In this document: one piece after another, positions 43,574-52,530 of the stretch | How positions within the stretch are numbered: position 1 is the stretch's first letter | How the letters are laid out: every line of letters starts with the position of its first letter | Virus record (IMG/VR): IMGVR_UViG_3300032325_000423 | Span: 1-52,530 of that record | Strand: one strand, 5' to 3' | Origin: a virus | DNA: 52,530 nucleotides | Notes under the pieces: model-generated | What the model saw: the letters and a program-made list of their open reading frames with translations, nothing else | The model's database searches: none | What the model was told of the DNA's origin: nothing | Made by a program: the position numbers and the translations under genes

Positions 43574-44503
43574 ATGCCAGCTGCTATTCATAATTTTACT
43601 CTCGAACAAGGCTCCGCTTTTGAGATAGTGTTTGAGTTTCTTGACTCCAATACCCTTCCTATTGATCTTACAAACTGGTGTGCCCTACTCCAGTGGGTTG
43701 ACAGCAATGGAACTACCGCAGTATTTAATACAAATTATGATGGAGATAATTATAGAATGTTTGTGGATAGTTCGGGTAAGATAACACTACAAATACCGGC
43801 TAGAATTACAAATAACTATAATTTTACTACAGCAGTATATGATTTAGATCTACAAGAACCTAATGAGCAATATGTTAATAGTGGTCTTAAAACCTATAGA
43901 CTAAGTACAGGCACAGTTACTCTACTCAGGAGAAATACTCCTATTATTACAACAGATTGCGCTAGTATTAATTCTGATTTTGATTTGGATGCTTGTAGCG
44001 TAGGTTGTGACAATCTAGATCCATATGCAATAGTTTATAGTAGTTCACCAGTAGTTATTAATGATAATTCTATCAATACATCCTCTATTACCACATCAGA
44101 TACTAAAAGAATAGAGAATATAGACGTACTAATAAACGGACTACGACACCCGTCTCCACAAGATTTGATTTTTATCCTAGAGCCGCCAACCAGTGGACTT
44201 AACTCCGTTTTGCTATCTGCTAATAGTAAAATAACAAATTATAAACCAGGATTCAGTTTTGTTTTTTCTGACAGAGCCCCTGCCGGATCATCTCTCAATA
44301 ACGTAATAAATAATAAAAGCTGTAGAATCACAAACAAAAGTAACAGAGTGAGTATAGTAGGATTTACTACTAGTGCTAGTTTCTCGCATCTCTTAGGATC
44401 TCCCATTTCGGGACAATGGAAACTACATGTAATAGATAGCGATACTGGCGCATCAGGATCTATAGAAGGCTGGAAATTAATTATTACATATTTTGAGGTA
44501 TAA
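43574..44503 (+). CDS. virion protein with C-terminal P-domain-like jelly roll, 309 aa
   Basis: N-terminal 130 residues open FTLEQGSAFEIVFEFLDSN, a tail-associated Ig-like layout. The C-terminal 130 residues (INGLRHPSPQDLIFILEPPT ... SGQWKLHVIDSDTGASGSIE) match the P/Homo B domain of proprotein convertases, usually a binding or stabilising jelly roll attached to proteases; here no protease is fused. Probably decorates the neck or tail. Confidence 0.6.
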   Translation: MPAAIHNFTLEQGSAFEIVFEFLDSNTLPIDLTNWCALLQWVDSNGTTAVFNTNYDGDNYRMFVDSSGKITLQIPARITNNYNFTTAVYDLDLQEPNEQYVNSGLKTYRLSTGTVTLLRRNTPIITTDCASINSDFDLDACSVGCDNLDPYAIVYSSSPVVINDNSINTSSITTSDTKRIENIDVLINGLRHPSPQDLIFILEPPTSGLNSVLLSANSKITNYKPGFSFVFSDRAPAGSSLNNVINNKSCRITNKSNRVSIVGFTTSASFSHLLGSPISGQWKLHVIDSDTGASGSIEGWKLIITYFEV

Positions 44504-44505
44504 TT

Positions 44506-44712
44506 ATGCCATATAATAACATCATAAATCTCTCATATGGATATGTTGTTGGGTACTTGCCCACGTTTGGTGTTTATGAAAATAACACAATTAATAGTAA
44601 TGTAAAGATAAAACAAGTACTAGAGTCGCAATCAGTATTTATGACTATCTCAGAAACGATTCAAATGAAAAACACTCAAGATGAAACCTTAAAAGTATTC
44701 ACATATGAATAA
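44506..44712 (+). CDS. hypothetical structural-region protein, 68 aa
   Basis: Beta-rich (INLSYGYVVGYLPTFGVYEN). Two bases after the previous gene and overlapping the next by 8 bases. Position suggests a minor neck part. Confidence 0.55.
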   Translation: MPYNNIINLSYGYVVGYLPTFGVYENNTINSNVKIKQVLESQSVFMTISETIQMKNTQDETLKVFTYE

Positions 44713-45238
44713 TCCTTTTGACAATATTATCAATACCGAACTTAAGCAAATATATAAATACGCTATAGATGAAGTGTTGTCTTCTCATGGGCTAACAGTA
44801 CCATGTGTTTTACATTTCGATAAACGATCAGCAGACACCTTCTGCAATAATTGTGTTATAGATCCGATATCTCAGGTGTCGTCCAACATATATAATGGAA
44901 TAGGTTCCAGTCCATTTCCAGATAATACTATTTGTCCAGTATGTGGTGGCTCTGGTATGACCACTGGAGAGAATACAGAAACCATATATCTTGGAGTTAT
45001 ATTCGATAATAAATACTTTATCCGACCTATTGGTAACTCTGTTATTAATTGGCCTAATAATGCAATACAGAGCATATGTCAACATACATTAGCTAATAAA
45101 ATTAGAGCAGCCTCTAAAATGACATTAGCAGGAACAGCATCTGAATACTCTGTTTCTGAATATATCAGACAATCAGATCCGCAGCCTATTGGTTTTGGTG
45201 ACACAAATTATGTAGTTACATTGTGGGCCACACAATGA
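44705..45238 (+). CDS. neck/tail-completion protein with zinc motif, 177 aa
   Basis: C47-x2-C50 and C77-x2-C80 (CPVCGGSGMT) form a DnaJ-like zinc ribbon in the middle of a beta protein. Zinc-bearing proteins of this size recur between head adaptor and tail tube genes in large phages (recalled). ATGA overlap with the next gene. Confidence 0.55.
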   Translation: MNNPFDNIINTELKQIYKYAIDEVLSSHGLTVPCVLHFDKRSADTFCNNCVIDPISQVSSNIYNGIGSSPFPDNTICPVCGGSGMTTGENTETIYLGVIFDNKYFIRPIGNSVINWPNNAIQSICQHTLANKIRAASKMTLAGTASEYSVSEYIRQSDPQPIGFGDTNYVVTLWATQ

Positions 45239-45879
45239 AGATAGAATTAAAACTACTAGATAGCGATTCATCTTTAGCCAAGCAAATATTTGATGCTGTC
45301 AAAAATATACTAAACTCTGCTCTTAATAAATCAGAACAAGATATCAAAACTAGAGTGAAACAAATTATATCAGACTCCTTAAGAACAGAACCTGAATATC
45401 AGTCGTTGAAATCAGGCATATTGAAAGCAGAATTTGGTATTCAATTTCCAGAAACTGTAGATAAAATAGTAGAAAAATTATCGGATACTTTAGACATTCA
45501 ACAAATTCCTATAACTACCACGAACAGAGGAGTAAAAGGAGGATTTAGATTAGTTGCTATAAAATCTGACAATATTAGTGGACTAACAGCAGATTTAGAT
45601 GCTATTGTATCAGACGATATAAGAGGATATAAGCTTCCTTGGCTAGAATGGTTACTATTAAGAGGTGCTGACAATATTGTTAAAAATTACGAAGTATCAT
45701 TTGGACCATCTCCATATTCCAGGAGCGGCATGGCTATTATGAAATCATCTTCTGGCTCTTGGAGAGTTCCTCCGCAGTTCGCCGGTACCGCAAAAAGCAA
45801 TTGGACCACTAGAGCAATATCAAAAGTAGAAGACGATATAAAAAATACTATTATTCAAAGCATAGAAAATAACTTATGA
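45235..45879 (+). CDS. tail completion / minor tail protein, 214 aa
   Basis: Start chosen at the ATGA overlap (MKIELKLLDSDSS). Helical first half, then the phrase LPWLEWLLLRGADNIVKNYE and PYSRSGMAIMKSSSGSWRVP, which is typical of tail-completion proteins located between neck and tube genes in marine and T4-like phages (recalled). Confidence 0.55.
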   Translation: MKIELKLLDSDSSLAKQIFDAVKNILNSALNKSEQDIKTRVKQIISDSLRTEPEYQSLKSGILKAEFGIQFPETVDKIVEKLSDTLDIQQIPITTTNRGVKGGFRLVAIKSDNISGLTADLDAIVSDDIRGYKLPWLEWLLLRGADNIVKNYEVSFGPSPYSRSGMAIMKSSSGSWRVPPQFAGTAKSNWTTRAISKVEDDIKNTIIQSIENNL

Positions 45880-46814
45880 CAACGTTTAATCATGTTTATA
45901 ATATAGGAGATAAAGGCCCAGTATCAGTATTAGAAGACAACATAAAGATGTTTTTGGACTGGTCTTTTCTTAATATCGGCGGATTTGTAAATATTAAAAT
46001 TCCAACAGCAAACATCTCCTCGGGAAATCTATACCAACTGAGTCTATCTACCGAACCAGGATCAACAGCAAATACATCTTGGGAGTCTACAAGAAAAGAT
46101 TGGGTTTATGAGACCGGTATTGTGCATAATAATACTTCTCCTATTAATATTTCTGGAGTATATTTAAATAATACTTTTTTACCGTCCCCCACAGGATCTG
46201 GCTCATACGGATATAAGATTAACTATCCGTTGGGCAAGGTAGTATTCAACAACCCGGTATCTGTCAACAGTACGGTATCGCTCCAATACAGCTATAGATA
46301 TGTTCAAGTATATAAAGCCAATAATACTGTTTGGTGGAAAGAATTTCAAATGGAAACGTATAATGCCACAAATTCTAAAAATAGTCCAAATACAAAAATA
46401 TCACCAGACAATCGTATTCAATTACCATCAATAGTAGTAGAGCTTACAGACAGAACATATCTAAAACCCTACCAAATAGGGTCAACAGAAAATATAGTTT
46501 ATCAAGACGTATTATTACATATTTTTAGCGAAACCCCATCCTACAGGAATTCGCTTGTTGACATGCTGCTTTTGCAAAAGGAAAAAACTCTGCATCTTAT
46601 CAATATTCAGAAAGTTGTCAAAAATGGCGTTTTTAGCACAGATATAAACGGCCAACGAAATCCTAACTTCTTAAATTATAGCCAACTATCTGGAAATCCT
46701 AACTATTACACTAATAAATATCATATTAAAGATACAGTATTATCTGAAACTAATATCATAGCAGCAAATCTATATAGCGCCGTTATACGATGGACTTTGG
46801 AAATTTTTCCATAG
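45876..46814 (+). CDS. tail-region structural protein, 312 aa
   Basis: ATGA overlap with the previous gene. Mostly beta, with SLQYSYRYVQVYKANNTVWW and a C-terminal helix. Position between tail completion and tube genes suggests a tail terminator or connector. No diagnostic domain. Confidence 0.5.
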   Translation: MTTFNHVYNIGDKGPVSVLEDNIKMFLDWSFLNIGGFVNIKIPTANISSGNLYQLSLSTEPGSTANTSWESTRKDWVYETGIVHNNTSPINISGVYLNNTFLPSPTGSGSYGYKINYPLGKVVFNNPVSVNSTVSLQYSYRYVQVYKANNTVWWKEFQMETYNATNSKNSPNTKISPDNRIQLPSIVVELTDRTYLKPYQIGSTENIVYQDVLLHIFSETPSYRNSLVDMLLLQKEKTLHLINIQKVVKNGVFSTDINGQRNPNFLNYSQLSGNPNYYTNKYHIKDTVLSETNIIAANLYSAVIRWTLEIFP

Positions 46815-46915
46815 ATTTCAGAATACTGGTGTACTATAAGCTAGATTACTTTTTCGGTTTGAAAATTAAATGATATACATGTCCTACAAAAACACTCAAT
46901 TAATGGAGTCATCTC

Positions 46916-48013
46916 ATGCCAGCAAATAACAGAATTTACTATGCAAGTCAAGCAGTACAGCTTCTTCCCTGCAATAGCGATCTTACTACTCATTATACTG
47001 ATTGGGTGGTTCCACAAGGACTACAAAGCGTTGGCATGACAACCAATTTCAACCTAGAACAAGTCTTCCAGCTAGGTCAGCTAGAGCTTTATGACAATCT
47101 AGAAGGCGTTCCAGAAGTTGAAGTCACACTAAATAAAGTTGTTGACGGAACTCCCCCACTATACTTAATTTGCACAAACGGAAATGGTTCTTTTCCATTT
47201 GCCAATGGCAAAGAAATCGCTGAGATTGTTAACAATCGAGTTTCTTTCCGTCTTGGTATTTGGCCAGACAATGTAACAGCCGCTACTGGAGCACCAGCTC
47301 ACCAAGTAACTTGCAGTGGTATGTATCTATCACGTTTTAGTTATACTATTCCTGTTGATGGAAACGTTACAGAAGAAATCACACTCGTTGGCAACAGCAA
47401 GGTATGGAGTAGTGGTTCACAAATGAACGTCAATGAGTTTAATCCTTCCACAGGCAAGAGTCCAACAGCTCCTAACGTTATGAGACGTTATAGTTTTGAT
47501 GAAAACACAGTTCTACCAACAGGAACTGCTGGTATTCCAATTCCAAGCGGAAGAAATGTTAGCAGACCATATGTTCAGAATATTACAATTAGTGCTGACC
47601 TCGGCAGAGAGGCAATCAACGAACTTGGTTCTTTCTCTCCTTACTTCCGTTATGTTAACTTCCCACTCGAAGTAACATCTGAATTTGAGGTTACAGCTAG
47701 TGATGGAGATAAGGTTGATGCCGACGACTTCTCAACAGTGAGTGGTTGCGGTAAGAGCTTTACCAATCTTCAGAACAAAGAAATCAAGGTTATTCTTTGC
47801 GGTACTGGAGCTGGTACAAACAAACTCATGTTGGATCTAGGCAAGAAGAATAAGCTAACTAGTGTTAACTATACTGGTGGAGACACTGGTGGTGGAAATG
47901 CTACAATCACTTATAGCTTCCAGACTTTCAACAAGTTTGCTATGAGTGCTAGTGGTACTTTTGCTGGAACTAGTTGGATTGATAACACTGCTGATCAAGA
48001 GTTCTACAACTAG
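46916..48013 (+). CDS. major tail (tube) protein, 365 aa
   Basis: Favoured codons, like the capsid gene, imply high expression. The region VGMTTNFNLEQVFQLGQLEL followed by DNLEGVPEVEVTLNKV is characteristic of tail tube proteins of large phages (recalled). It precedes chaperone-like genes and the tape measure, the standard order. Ribosome site AATGGAG. Confidence 0.72.
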   Translation: MPANNRIYYASQAVQLLPCNSDLTTHYTDWVVPQGLQSVGMTTNFNLEQVFQLGQLELYDNLEGVPEVEVTLNKVVDGTPPLYLICTNGNGSFPFANGKEIAEIVNNRVSFRLGIWPDNVTAATGAPAHQVTCSGMYLSRFSYTIPVDGNVTEEITLVGNSKVWSSGSQMNVNEFNPSTGKSPTAPNVMRRYSFDENTVLPTGTAGIPIPSGRNVSRPYVQNITISADLGREAINELGSFSPYFRYVNFPLEVTSEFEVTASDGDKVDADDFSTVSGCGKSFTNLQNKEIKVILCGTGAGTNKLMLDLGKKNKLTSVNYTGGDTGGGNATITYSFQTFNKFAMSASGTFAGTSWIDNTADQEFYN

Positions 48014-48085
48014 TCCGATTGAGTTAGATAGATATTATAGGTAGACATTAGGATTCGTGGTTTATAACCGGAGATAGGACAAATT

Positions 48086-48238
48086 ATGGAAGAATTATTT
48101 AATATCATAGGAAAGCTGTACGTAGATATATATAATACTCAAAAAATTATAGAGATACTACAAACACAGATCAAGGACAAGGATAAAGAAATATCCGAAT
48201 TAAAACAAAGGAAATATTCTAAGGATGATAACGGATGA
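48086..48238 (+). CDS. small coiled-coil protein, 50 aa
   Basis: GGAG upstream. MEELFNIIGKLYVDIYNTQK then a coiled coil (LQTQIKDKDKEISELKQRK). Overlaps the next gene by 14 bases. Confidence 0.58.
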   Translation: MEELFNIIGKLYVDIYNTQKIIEILQTQIKDKDKEISELKQRKYSKDDNG

Positions 48239-49274
48239 TATACGTATTGTTCTTTATCGCATCTTGTCCGGAACTCTATTTTTTGATGTAGACTCTGAGA
48301 CATATGAATTTAAAAGAATAACAAACAAAACCAAATATGAAGCAGAAATTATTTATCGAAGCATTATCAATGACGAAAAATATAACGAATGGATAAGATC
48401 AGATAATGCAGAAATAATTATGATGAGCTTAGGACTATGGACCAAAGATACAAATGATATGATTAAAAAATTAGAGAAAAGTATAGAAAATAGTAAAGTA
48501 GAATTATTTAGTAATTTTTTATATCCAGAGAAAATCAAGAAGATTAGAAAAAGTTTAGATTCTTACAGAGGACAGCTAGACAGATTACTTTCTTCCAAGC
48601 AGAATTTCATAGTATCTCATACTCTTGAAGGACATGCTGAAAATATTAAAAATGAACATATGGTGTGTCAGAATCTATTTAAGAATAACAATAGGATTTT
48701 TGACAGTCTAAGTACTATTAATACTAGTGGATCGTATATGTACTTTAATTCATTAGTATCTGAAATTAATAAACACTCAATATCCATGTCTCAGTATAGA
48801 CAAATAGCAAGAAGCGACGAATGGAGATCCTACTGGACCTGTAATAAGACTAATATATTTGAAGACTGTGCGGCAAATTGGACAGACGAACAAAGAAGCT
48901 TGGTTAATATTACAAAAATGTACGATAACATATACGAACACCCAGAATGTCCAAACGACAAGATCATGGAAGATGACGATGCTCTAGACGGCTGGACTAT
49001 TGTACAAAAACGAAAGAATGAAAAAAATAAGAATCAGCAGTCAATAGACTCTATTAATCCTAACCTTAAGAAGGCACAAGAAGTATTTTTAATGGCGCAG
49101 GACAAAGAAGAAGCAGATAATATTTTAGGACTTAATACTCCAGATGCTTTATACAGAATGAAACAAAAAATTGCAGCCATAGATTCGGCAGGAACCATAG
49201 ACGACATTAATTTGCCAGATGTTCAAAACGAACTTAGAAACCAAACTAATCAACAAATTAAAAATAGGAAATAA
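48225..49274 (+). CDS. helical tail-region protein, 349 aa
   Basis: Almost all helical with charged coiled-coil stretches. Lies between the tube and tape-measure genes, where tail assembly chaperones are found. No motif. Confidence 0.5.
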   Translation: MITDDIRIVLYRILSGTLFFDVDSETYEFKRITNKTKYEAEIIYRSIINDEKYNEWIRSDNAEIIMMSLGLWTKDTNDMIKKLEKSIENSKVELFSNFLYPEKIKKIRKSLDSYRGQLDRLLSSKQNFIVSHTLEGHAENIKNEHMVCQNLFKNNNRIFDSLSTINTSGSYMYFNSLVSEINKHSISMSQYRQIARSDEWRSYWTCNKTNIFEDCAANWTDEQRSLVNITKMYDNIYEHPECPNDKIMEDDDALDGWTIVQKRKNEKNKNQQSIDSINPNLKKAQEVFLMAQDKEEADNILGLNTPDALYRMKQKIAAIDSAGTIDDINLPDVQNELRNQTNQQIKNRK

Positions 49275-49276
49275 TT

Positions 49277-49576
49277 ATGAACAATGATGATATGCTATAC
49301 AATATGGAAAAAAGACTCAAGACCACAATGATAGGGTCAATTGCTAAATTTGAAGAATTTTTTGGACATCTATGGGAAGAAGACAATCCTAACATAGATC
49401 ATTATGATAAATTATGGGAACAAGCTAGAACGTCAATATTAAATAATGGAAATAATCAAACTAGACTTGCGCTTAATGAGTTGGCAGATTATTTATATAG
49501 TAGACAAAATTCACCAACCTTAAAACAAAAGTATCACTATAAATTTAACTTTAGGAACCGAGGAGACAACGAATGA
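49277..49576 (+). CDS. hypothetical tail-region protein, 99 aa
   Basis: Helical, acidic then basic. Two bases after its neighbour and ATGA overlap with the next. Possible chaperone partner. Confidence 0.52.
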   Translation: MNNDDMLYNMEKRLKTTMIGSIAKFEEFFGHLWEEDNPNIDHYDKLWEQARTSILNNGNNQTRLALNELADYLYSRQNSPTLKQKYHYKFNFRNRGDNE

Positions 49577-50436
49577 AGACTAAGACTTTTACCGTAAAGA
49601 TTAACGATCAGGACAAGGAGATTCTTGCAAAAACCCCTTCTTTAAATGATCAGAGAGAAGCACAGAAGGTTTATAATCAAGCCTTTACAGACGCTATCAA
49701 GAGCAAGAGCGTGGTACGAGCAAAGCTCGATGATCTACTAAAAGATCAAGGACTATGGAGCGATGAAAAACAGGCCCAATTCAATCTTCTTCAAAAAGAA
49801 ATTCTTGAAGGAGAAAAGAGATTAGCAAAGGGAGGTTTCAGCGTTAACGAGGCCAAGGATCTTGCTATATCAATAAAGGCTAAACGAGATGAAATTAGAG
49901 ATCTCATTAGTGTTAGAACATCTTTAGATAATCATAGCGCAGAAGGTCAGGCTGATAATGCTAGATTTAATTATCTAGTATCAGTATGTGTGGTGTATAA
50001 TGATACCAAGGAGCCTGTTTTCAAGGACATGGAAGATTATTTGAACAGATCAACAGACGAGGTTTCGATATTGGGTGCTCAGAATTTGGCTAATATGTTA
50101 TATGGTTTAGATAATGATTATGAGAGTAATTTACCAGAAAATAAGTTTTTAAAGAAATATAAGTTCGTTGACGACCAATTGAGACTAGTTGACAAAAAAG
50201 GCAGGTTAATCGATGCAGACGGCAAGCTTATCGATTCGGATAACAGATTTATTGACGAAGAAGGAAATTTCGTAGATAAATTTGGTAATAGGGTAGATAA
50301 GAATGGAGATTATGTTGTTGAGCAAGAACCATTTTTGGACGAAAACGGAAAACCAATTATTTTAGATGAAGAAAAACATGAGCAACCAACCACTCCATCA
50401 CCAGAAGTTGTTAACGAAGAGGAAAAATCGTCGTAG
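49573..50436 (+). CDS. tail assembly protein with seven-residue repeats, 287 aa
   Basis: Residues 1-190 are helical. Residues 198-246 contain seven tandem heptapeptides of the form x-[VI]-D-x-x-[GN]-[NKR] (LVDKKGR, LIDADGK, LIDSDNR, FIDEEGN, FVDKFGN, RVDKNGD). Regular Asp/Gly spacing suggests a beta solenoid or Ca2+-binding turn array. Located just before the tape measure, like a tail assembly chaperone; there is no slippery site evident for a frameshift product. Confidence 0.6.
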   Translation: MKTKTFTVKINDQDKEILAKTPSLNDQREAQKVYNQAFTDAIKSKSVVRAKLDDLLKDQGLWSDEKQAQFNLLQKEILEGEKRLAKGGFSVNEAKDLAISIKAKRDEIRDLISVRTSLDNHSAEGQADNARFNYLVSVCVVYNDTKEPVFKDMEDYLNRSTDEVSILGAQNLANMLYGLDNDYESNLPENKFLKKYKFVDDQLRLVDKKGRLIDADGKLIDSDNRFIDEEGNFVDKFGNRVDKNGDYVVEQEPFLDENGKPIILDEEKHEQPTTPSPEVVNEEEKSS

Positions 50437-50468
50437 TATTAACATACTAGATATTATATACAATTTTT

Positions 50469-50510
50469 TAATCCCTATTCTATATAGCAGTAGATTAGGG
50501 ATTATTTTTT
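50469..50510 (+). terminator. Rho-independent terminator before the tape measure
   Basis: AATCCCTA-loop-TAGGGATT followed by ATTTTTT. Confidence 0.82.
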
Positions 50511-50526
50511 AACAAGTAGGATTTAA

Positions 50527-52530
50527 ATGTCTACAGCTTTTAATTTAACAGCCCAGCTAAATCTAAGAGGTCCAACCAATGTTAGAAATATTGTATCTAG
50601 CATTAGAAGACAATTGGGTAGTATCACAGCGAATGTTGATCTTAGAATAGATCCTTCGGCCTCAAGAAATCTTACACAACTTAATACAGCATTAACTAAC
50701 TTTAATAGAACTCTCAGAACCACACAGACAAATGCTGCCACAACAGCAAATGCGCTCAGGGCATTATCTAATGCTATTAGTGGAATAAATGCTAATAATC
50801 TTCCTCAAAATATGACCAACATCGCTACTGCATCAAACAGAGCAGCACAAGCGACAGGCCGAGTTACCACTCAAGTTGGACAAGCAAGAAACCAAATGGA
50901 AGAATTTGGAAGACAATCAGCTATTGCTGTTCGTAGATTTGCAGCTTTTAGTATTTCTGCTGGTATTATTCTTGGATTTACTAATGCTGTTAGACAGGGA
51001 GCAAGCGCTTTTGTAGCGTTCGATAAAGAGTTGGTTAAATTACAACAGGTTACAGGAGAATCTGCAAGCGGTTTAGCGGGACTACAAAAAACTATTGCTG
51101 GTTTAGCTTCTGGTCTAGGAGTAAGTTCATCAGAATTGATTAGTGTTTCGTCCACATTAGCACAGGCAGGCTTGAGTGCCAGAGACACAGAGAGAGCACT
51201 AAAGGCTTTAGCACTAAGTTCTTTGGCTCCGTCTTTTGATGATATGAATAAGACTGTAGAGGGAAGTATTGCTCTTATGAGACAGTTCGGTATTGGTGCT
51301 GGAGAATTAGATCAAGCTTTAGGTTCTGTTAATGCTGTTGCTGCTAAGTTTGCTGTAGAAGCTAGCGATATTATTGCTGCTATTCAGCGTACCGGTGGTG
51401 TGTTCTCTTCTGCTAGCAAGGGAGTTAGCGAAGGCACACAAGCATTGAATGAATTTATTGCTGTATTTACTAGTATTCGTGCTACTACTCGTGAAAGTGC
51501 AGAAACTATTGCTACTGGTCTAAGAACAATTTTTACTCGCGTACAAAGAGGAGAAACGATTGAAGCTTTGAAGCAGTACGGAGTAAATCTTACCGATGTA
51601 GAAGGGAAATTCGTTGGAGCATATAAGGCTGTGGAGCTTTTATCTAGAGGTCTTCGTAGCATTGACCCGAGAGATCTAAGATTTTCACAAATAGTAGAAG
51701 AACTCGGTGGTTTTAGACAGATTGGAAAGGTTATTCCACTTATTCAACAGTTCGGAACCGCGCAGCAAGCACTCGCTGTTGCTCAAAGGGGTCAGGGGTC
51801 TCTAGCGGAAGATGCTGCCATAGCACAATTCTCATTAGCTAATCAGATAGCAAAAGTTAGAGAAGAATTCCTAACACTTATTCGAGATATCGGAGGAACA
51901 GACACGTTTAAGACGATAGCAAGTAGCGCTTTAGGTTTAGCTAGTGCTTTAATCAAGGTGGCAGATAGCCTTAAAGGAGTTTTGCCTGTTTTGGGTGTTG
52001 TGATGGCCATCAGAGGAGCATCTGCTTTATCTAGTTATACTAGAGGTTTTGCTGGAGGTATGAGTAGTGGACCAGGAAGAGGTCGCAGAGCAGCAAAAGG
52101 AGGATATATTCAATACGCAGAAGGAGGCAGTGTTCCTGTTGCTCTTATGCCAGGAGAAGCTGTAATATATCCGAAAGCAGCAAAAAAAATAGGAACCCAG
52201 ACTCTACGAAAGATGAACTATGCAGACAAGAGACAAAAAAGAGCCGAAGGCGGTGCGGTGGGTGTGGTTCCTGGCTCGGGAAATACTGATAGTTTTTATA
52301 CGTCTCTACCAGAAGGAAGTTTTGTTATAAGAAAAGCAGCTACTGAGTTTATGGGAGTTGGAGCTATTAATGACATAGCATCTGGTAGACAAAAGTTTGC
52401 CGACGGCGGAGATGTCCGCAATATTAAAACTCGCAAACAACTTCAGAAATATCTTTACGGCAAAAAGAGCACAACGCCAGACACTCTGGTCGGTAGCGAT
52501 GTTCGTATTACCGGTAGGCTACGCAGACAA
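50527..52530 (+). CDS. tail tape measure protein, C-terminus outside window
   Basis: Open from the ATG to the window edge (668 codons). Residues 135-160 carry a hydrophobic SAGIILGFTNAVRQGASAFV, then the TP901-type tape-measure core FDKELVKLQQVTGESASGLA, QAGLSARDTERALKALALS and RATTRESAETIATGLRTIFT. After about residue 510 the chain changes to repeated AEGG[SA]V...PGE[AS]-[VF] units (YAEGGSVPVALMPGEAVIY and RAEGGAVGVVPGSGNTDSF), known from tape measures of large phages. It sets tail length and likely carries later domains. Confidence 0.88.
   Translation, partial: MSTAFNLTAQLNLRGPTNVRNIVSSIRRQLGSITANVDLRIDPSASRNLTQLNTALTNFNRTLRTTQTNAATTANALRALSNAISGINANNLPQNMTNIATASNRAAQATGRVTTQVGQARNQMEEFGRQSAIAVRRFAAFSISAGIILGFTNAVRQGASAFVAFDKELVKLQQVTGESASGLAGLQKTIAGLASGLGVSSSELISVSSTLAQAGLSARDTERALKALALSSLAPSFDDMNKTVEGSIALMRQFGIGAGELDQALGSVNAVAAKFAVEASDIIAAIQRTGGVFSSASKGVSEGTQALNEFIAVFTSIRATTRESAETIATGLRTIFTRVQRGETIEALKQYGVNLTDVEGKFVGAYKAVELLSRGLRSIDPRDLRFSQIVEELGGFRQIGKVIPLIQQFGTAQQALAVAQRGQGSLAEDAAIAQFSLANQIAKVREEFLTLIRDIGGTDTFKTIASSALGLASALIKVADSLKGVLPVLGVVMAIRGASALSSYTRGFAGGMSSGPGRGRRAAKGGYIQYAEGGSVPVALMPGEAVIYPKAAKKIGTQTLRKMNYADKRQKRAEGGAVGVVPGSGNTDSFYTSLPEGSFVIRKAATEFMGVGAINDIASGRQKFADGGDVRNIKTRKQLQKYLYGKKSTTPDTLVGSDVRITGRLRRQ

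Noticed and set aside
1-52530. Alternative genetic code
   Set aside because: Recognised full-length genes end in TAA, TAG and TGA and none needs an internal stop to be read through.
1-52530. Integrated prophage
   Set aside because: No integrase, attachment-site duplication or flanking bacterial genes are seen inside the window.

Overview
The window is part of a tailed double-stranded DNA phage genome (Caudoviricetes). It uses the standard genetic code: TAA, TAG and TGA all end genes. Freshly readable proteins include a large terminase, portal, prohead protease/scaffold, major capsid protein, neck and tail-completion proteins, a tail tube and the start of a tape measure. No integrase, repressor or bacterial housekeeping block is visible. 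No tail sheath gene lies between the tube and the tape measure, which leans towards a siphovirus-like tail (inference). Three phage proteins are small secreted proteins of a kind I associate with Planctomycetota, and four intergenic sites match the sigma-54 consensus common there. A planctomycete host is therefore my best guess, not a demonstrated fact.

Layout. (1) 1-4.5 kb, minus strand: a packed operon of about 21 very small genes with TAATG and ATGA overlaps, read from one strong promoter at 4456-4484. (2) 4.6-9.3 kb, minus strand: more small genes, several tiny membrane peptides, two secreted proteins, a Nudix hydrolase, tRNA-Gly and scattered copies of a short repeat called R2 here. (3) 9.7-28.8 kb, minus strand: many one- to four-gene units, each with its own sigma70-type promoter and most ended by an 80-base three-hairpin repeat called R1 here (17 copies). 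This part carries a DUF932 protein, a phosphoribosyltransferase, a PD-(D/E)XK nuclease, a cluster of tRNA genes, an L7/L12-like protein and an HNH gene on the opposite strand. It also holds a roughly 570-base gene-free, highly structured RNA that ends next to a tRNA-like domain. (4) 28.85-32.2 kb, minus strand: a secreted protein, GDP-L-fucose synthase, GlmS and an AT-hook/HTH protein. (5) 32.2-52.5 kb, plus strand: a sigma-factor-like protein, GDP-mannose 4,6-dehydratase, HNH and ERCC4 nucleases, then packaging, head and tail genes.

How it fits together. The minus-strand half looks like host-takeover and metabolic genes read by host-type promoters (TTGACA-N17-TAGAAT, usually with a CGATAATA box in the spacer). 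The plus-strand half is the late structural module, opened by a phage sigma-like factor that may direct it. The tRNA set (Gly, Lys, Glu, Trp, Tyr, Ser, Asn, Gln, Thr, Arg, perhaps Ile) suits the A+T-rich, AGA- and ATA-using structural genes. Gmd and Fcl together would make GDP-L-fucose, and GlmS feeds amino sugars, which suggests glycan or virion-surface modification.

The most notable items are the large structured RNA at 19.0-19.7 kb, which by context resembles the GOLLD/ROOL class of giant phage RNAs, and the R1 repeat family that punctuates the transcription units.
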